A DNA stretch of 32,493 nt from a virus: positions 1 to 32,493 of the IMG/VR virus record IMGVR_UViG_3300043395_001432; one strand, written 5' to 3'. Both the position numbers and the translations under genes were made by a program. Under the pieces are notes generated by a model that saw nothing but the letters and a program-made list of their open reading frames with translations, did no database searches and was not told the origin of the DNA. Below are positions 29,607 to 32,493 of the stretch, piece after piece; position 1 is the first letter of the stretch; each line of letters begins with the position of its first letter.

Positions 29607-32228
29607 GTGCCTAAACCCAAGAAGCTCGCCAAGGCCCAGAAGAACAAGTCGCGCCCTAGCCTGCTAGGCAAGGGGGCAATCAAGGCCATTCATTCGGCCC
29701 TAGACAGCCTCTTTGATAAAATCAAGGCCCGTTTCCTTGGCCCCAAGTCTTTGGGCGGCAAGCAGATTCGGTTCACCTACGAGCGGCCACTATCAATCCC
29801 GGGCCTGTATGAGTCCGGGCTGATTGCGGACGGAGCCAAGCCCAACCTCGACACGCTGGACAGCCTTGTCCATGTGGCGGGCGGGTACGTGGATTCCCTC
29901 CGGGAGAACTCCAAGGCCAACGTAGTCCATACCATTCAATCGTTCATCCGGGACGCCCACCAGCGGGATATTCAGACCGACTTCCGTACCATTCTGGGCG
30001 GGCAGCTAGCGGACCTCTGGGCCTCCACCAGCGGCAAGCTGGAGAGGATTGTTGATACCGAGGCCACCAAGGTGCGCAATGTTTCAGCCCTTGAGGGCAT
30101 TCTAGAAATCAACGCCTCTAGGGGCATTGAAGATGCAGTGGTGTACTGGATTGTAGTGAAGGACGGGGCTTTGTGCAATGAGTGCCGCCGCCTCCATCTT
30201 ATGGGCGACGGGCACACACCCCGGCTCTGGTTCATGTCGGAAGTCAAGCAGGGCTACCATAAGCGCGGCGAAGATGCCCCGGCTATTGGCGGGCTGCACC
30301 CGCACTGCCTAACCGGCAACATGCGCATCCACACTGACCGTGGTATGCTGACCGCCAAGGAGCTTTTTGAGCAGGGCGGCAACCTCAAGGCGGTTGTGGA
30401 CGAGCGGGTCAAGGTTCGGCGTCAGGGCAACAACCAGTTTGGCGCAGAGCTAGAGGGCCAAGTGTGGTACCACCGCCACGCCTCCGGGGCTCGCTTGCTG
30501 GACGCAACTCACGTTTATGATACTGGCGTTCAGCCGTGTTACCGGATTGAGCTAGACTCTGGTCACGTTATCGAGGTCTCGGAAGGCCACGAAATGTGGG
30601 TGGATGACGGCAATGCTGGCGTCAAAATCCGTGCGGACAAGCTCAAGGTCGGAGACAAGGTTCCGTTGCTGTCCGGAGAGGGCGCTTTTGGCAGTGACTC
30701 TTTCCCAGAGCTTGCCGAGTTGATGGGCAACCTGATGGGAGATGGGACTCTAAACGACACTGCTCAATTCCATTTCTTTGGGGATGACATTGAGTACGGT
30801 CGTCACCTCAAGGCTATGGCCGCCAAGTTTAGCGACAGGCTGGACGGCGAGATGACCGTTTATCCACCGAATAACAAATACTCGGTAGACCACGCTACTT
30901 TCAATAGCCAAGTTCTGCGCCGTATTTTTGTGGAGGAGTTTGGGCTATCCAAGACCCCCCGTCGAGTTCCGGCACGAATTTGGGGCGCAGACAAGGCTAC
31001 CGTAGCTGGTTACGTTCGGGGTCTATTCGCGGCTGACGGGCATTCCGAAGTAACTCCATCGGTGGTATTGGCTCAGAACGATTCGGAGTTCCTGCGCGAA
31101 ATCCAAGCCCTGCTATCTAATTTTGGTATTCGTTCACGCATCTTTAAGCATGACGAAGCCATGCAGAAGACCATCACCTATGCCGATGGCTCTCAATACG
31201 TTACGGAGCGCAAAGAGTGCTGGCGTCTTCACGTCGGTGGCTGGGAACAGGTCAATCGTTTCGCTACCGAAATTGGGCTCGGCGTTCCCGCTAAACAGCG
31301 CAAGCTGCTAGAGCGCCTAGAGGCTACTAAGGAGAATGGACGCCACGGAGCGTGGCGTACTGCGAGGGTGCTATCCATTGCGTCTATTGGCGAACAGCAA
31401 ACCTACTGCCTAACTGAGCATAAGACCAATACCATCACGGTGAACGGTATTGTAACGGGCAACTGCCGGTGCAGCATGGTAACGCTGCTCCCCGGCTACG
31501 GCTTTGACGCTGGTGGCAAGGTGGAGTTCAAGAAGTTCGGCTACAACGCCATCAACGTCCAGCGCGGCACCAACAAGGCTGAAGACGCCTTCCCCGGCCT
31601 GTTGCTTGCCAAGGACGGCGAAGACGAGCACGATGCTGAAGACTTGGAAAAGGCTCTTCCGCCCTACAATCCGGCCACGGACACCTCGGACAAGGAGCGC
31701 CAGACAATCTCGGACTGGCAGAACTACGCCGATACCAAGTCCCGGAACGCCATCCCACGGCTTATTGGCGCAGGACGGGAGCGTGCCCTGCACAAGCTTC
31801 ATGGGAAGACTGAAGCTCGCCGTAATCCCACCACAGGCGAGCGCGAGTTCTTGCTCCACCGGGGCGTGGGGAACACGGACAAGCTCCAGATTGAGAACGG
31901 CGTAGTTTCACACAAGGGCGTGGGCTCGTGGACGTTTGACCCAGAGATTGCCCAGTCTTTTGGTAAGCGCCGCAAAGGAACGGTGTCGGCGTGGATTCCC
32001 GAAAGCGCCATCCACCATGTTCTAGACCAAGTCGGCTACGTCAACGACGGCGCTACGGCCGGGATACACGGCAACAAGCCCAAGCCGGGGATTTCGGTAC
32101 CGCACCCTACCGACCCCAACGCAATCCCACGGGCGATTGGCAAGCCCGGATACCGCGAAGGAGAGATTCTGGTAAAGCTGCCCAAGGGGGCACACGTCCA
32201 CAAGTGGGAGCCTAGCCCTCCCGCTTAA
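29607..32228 (+). CDS. MuF-type head protein fused to ADP-ribosyltransferase domain, with intein
   Basis: An 873-residue precursor. Residues 1-233 plus 620 onward form a MuF/SPP1 gp7-type head morphogenesis domain with a metal-binding set: C190-x2-C193 and HPHCRC (H231, H233, C620, C622). Between H233 and C620 sits an intein (residues 234-619). The mature, spliced protein would be 487 residues. The C-terminal part (about 740-866) resembles an ADP-ribosyltransferase: R752 in LLHRGVG, S774 in GSWTFDPEIAQSF, and E851-x-E853 in REGEIL. MuF proteins may be packaged with DNA, so this could be an injected effector. The start is GTG 29607 with AAGGGA upstream; no ATG fits. The ART call is by motif order only. 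Confidence 0.88.
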   Translation: MPKPKKLAKAQKNKSRPSLLGKGAIKAIHSALDSLFDKIKARFLGPKSLGGKQIRFTYERPLSIPGLYESGLIADGAKPNLDTLDSLVHVAGGYVDSLRENSKANVVHTIQSFIRDAHQRDIQTDFRTILGGQLADLWASTSGKLERIVDTEATKVRNVSALEGILEINASRGIEDAVVYWIVVKDGALCNECRRLHLMGDGHTPRLWFMSEVKQGYHKRGEDAPAIGGLHPHCLTGNMRIHTDRGMLTAKELFEQGGNLKAVVDERVKVRRQGNNQFGAELEGQVWYHRHASGARLLDATHVYDTGVQPCYRIELDSGHVIEVSEGHEMWVDDGNAGVKIRADKLKVGDKVPLLSGEGAFGSDSFPELAELMGNLMGDGTLNDTAQFHFFGDDIEYGRHLKAMAAKFSDRLDGEMTVYPPNNKYSVDHATFNSQVLRRIFVEEFGLSKTPRRVPARIWGADKATVAGYVRGLFAADGHSEVTPSVVLAQNDSEFLREIQALLSNFGIRSRIFKHDEAMQKTITYADGSQYVTERKECWRLHVGGWEQVNRFATEIGLGVPAKQRKLLERLEATKENGRHGAWRTARVLSIASIGEQQTYCLTEHKTNTITVNGIVTGNCRCSMVTLLPGYGFDAGGKVEFKKFGYNAINVQRGTNKAEDAFPGLLLAKDGEDEHDAEDLEKALPPYNPATDTSDKERQTISDWQNYADTKSRNAIPRLIGAGRERALHKLHGKTEARRNPTTGEREFLLHRGVGNTDKLQIENGVVSHKGVGSWTFDPEIAQSFGKRRKGTVSAWIPESAIHHVLDQVGYVNDGATAGIHGNKPKPGISVPHPTDPNAIPRAIGKPGYREGEILVKLPKGAHVHKWEPSPPA
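30306..31463 (+). other. Intein with LAGLIDADG homing endonuclease domain
   Basis: Residues 234-619 of the precursor, 386 residues. It begins with CLTGNMRIHTDRG (block A) and has a TYCLTEHKTNTITVNGIVTGN-type end that leads into Cys +1 of the C-extein. Block B is GHVIEVSEGHEMWV. Two LAGLIDADG-like motifs, LAELMGNLMGDG (369-380) and VAGYVRGLFAADG (466-478), mark the homing nuclease. The penultimate residue is Gly (G618), not His. Removing it restores HPHCRC exactly, confirming the insertion point. Splicing by family precedent is expected but not tested. Confidence 0.92.
31824..32204 (+). other. ADP-ribosyltransferase-like domain within the MuF protein
   Basis: Encodes residues about 740-866. 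Motifs in order: R752 (FLLHRGVG), S774 (SWTF), then REGEILVKLPKG containing E851 and E853. This R-S-ExE order is that of NAD-dependent arginine mono-ADP-ribosyltransferases such as T4 Alt-like and bacterial toxins. Spacing between S774 and the ExE (77 residues) includes a Pro/Gly-rich loop, so the fold should be checked. No signal sequence. Confidence 0.6.
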
Positions 32229-32493
32229 CATGCGGGAACCAGTAGCAGTCGTTGTAGGCTCGGAACTCCCAGCCCTCGTCGCCAACCGTTAAGTATCCCT
32301 TAACAGTTCGCCCCTTGAACCTACAGGCAGCCGGAATGCTGAAGTATGTATCCGGCTCGCCTTGTGCGTACACCGTCCGGCGACCAAAGACGGTGGGGCA
32401 GTTGCGAACGAGGGACAGGGTGTGGCCGCCCATCCAGTAGGCGTACCACGGAACTGCCCCGTTCGGGAACTCCTGCTTGCTCGGCGCTTCTGC
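32212..32493 (-). CDS. Partial gene at right edge, unknown, convergent with the MuF gene
   Basis: A minus-strand frame is open from the right edge to a stop at 32212, overlapping the MuF stop by 17 bases. A first in-frame ATG is at 32433, but the upstream codons (KQEFPNGAVPWYAYWM) look coding, so the gene probably starts beyond the window. The visible product is aromatic and Gly/Cys-rich (PTVFGRRTVYAQGEP, GWEFRAYNDCYWFP). Function unknown; its place next to a putative toxin makes an immunity role possible but unsupported. Confidence 0.6.
   Translation of the reverse strand, partial: AEAPSKQEFPNGAVPWYAYWMGGHTLSLVRNCPTVFGRRTVYAQGEPDTYFSIPAACRFKGRTVKGYLTVGDEGWEFRAYNDCYWFPHVKREG

Noticed and set aside
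32229-32493. Continuation of a rightward structural operon
   Set aside because: No rightward frame of coding quality exists in this stretch, whereas the leftward frame is open to the edge.

Overview
The window is part of a double-stranded DNA tailed-phage genome. A packaging and head block (small and large terminase, portal, MuF-type head protein) lies next to phage-encoded replication, nucleotide and transcription genes. The host cannot be named from the sequence. The gene mix (a DnaE-type polymerase, a B12-dependent ribonucleotide reductase, a GroEL homologue, a sigma-like factor) suggests a large lytic phage of a bacterium. There are no tRNA or rRNA genes, insertion sequences or CRISPR arrays that I could see.

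Layout: everything from the left edge to about 18.13 kb is transcribed leftward (minus strand). In transcription order these genes are: a winged-helix protein, a GroEL-like chaperonin, two small membrane proteins, an FmdB-like zinc ribbon, a small protein, a Rad50/SbcC/gp46-like ATPase, two small unknowns, a RuvC-fold resolvase, a class II ribonucleotide reductase, dUTPase, two unknowns, a metallophosphoesterase, a coiled-coil protein, an 80-residue sigma-region-4-like protein, DNA polymerase III alpha, an unknown, a gp32-like single-strand binding protein, and the start of a further gene. A non-coding region of about 470-520 bases follows, rich in copies of TAAGGAGGGACTTTT. From 18.65 to 32.23 kb genes run rightward: a NadR-like P-loop protein, a UvsW-like helicase, a sigma-like factor, a candidate GroES-like protein, an Mre11/SbcD/gp47-like nuclease, an unknown, a probable small terminase, a transglutaminase-like membrane protein, large terminase, a structural protein, portal, and a MuF protein. 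A partial leftward gene closes the window and converges on the MuF gene.

How the parts fit: the leftward genes provide replication and recombination (polymerase, SSB, Rad50, resolvase) and dNTP supply (RNR, dUTPase). The rightward genes add helicase and Mre11, then late transcription and packaging. The repeat-filled divergent region is the natural candidate for a replication origin or master operator. A short motif, (T/C)GCGTTATA or GGTTATA, recurs just upstream of genes on both strands, twice directly after terminator-like hairpins. It is a candidate phage promoter for the encoded sigma-like factor.

Most notable: (1) the MuF protein is split by a 386-residue LAGLIDADG intein inserted exactly inside its HxHCxC metal motif, and it ends in an R-S-ExE ADP-ribosyltransferase-like domain; (2) the sigma-like factor stops where region 4.2 should begin, while a separate 80-residue gene looks like region 4.2, recalling T4 gp55/gp33; (3) the tetranucleotide GATC appears to be wholly absent from the window by manual scan; (4) the iteron-like array is built on a diverged ~140-bp tandem duplication; (5) a GroEL homologue is accompanied by a possible GroES. 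Functional calls are from motif reading by eye; no database search was run.
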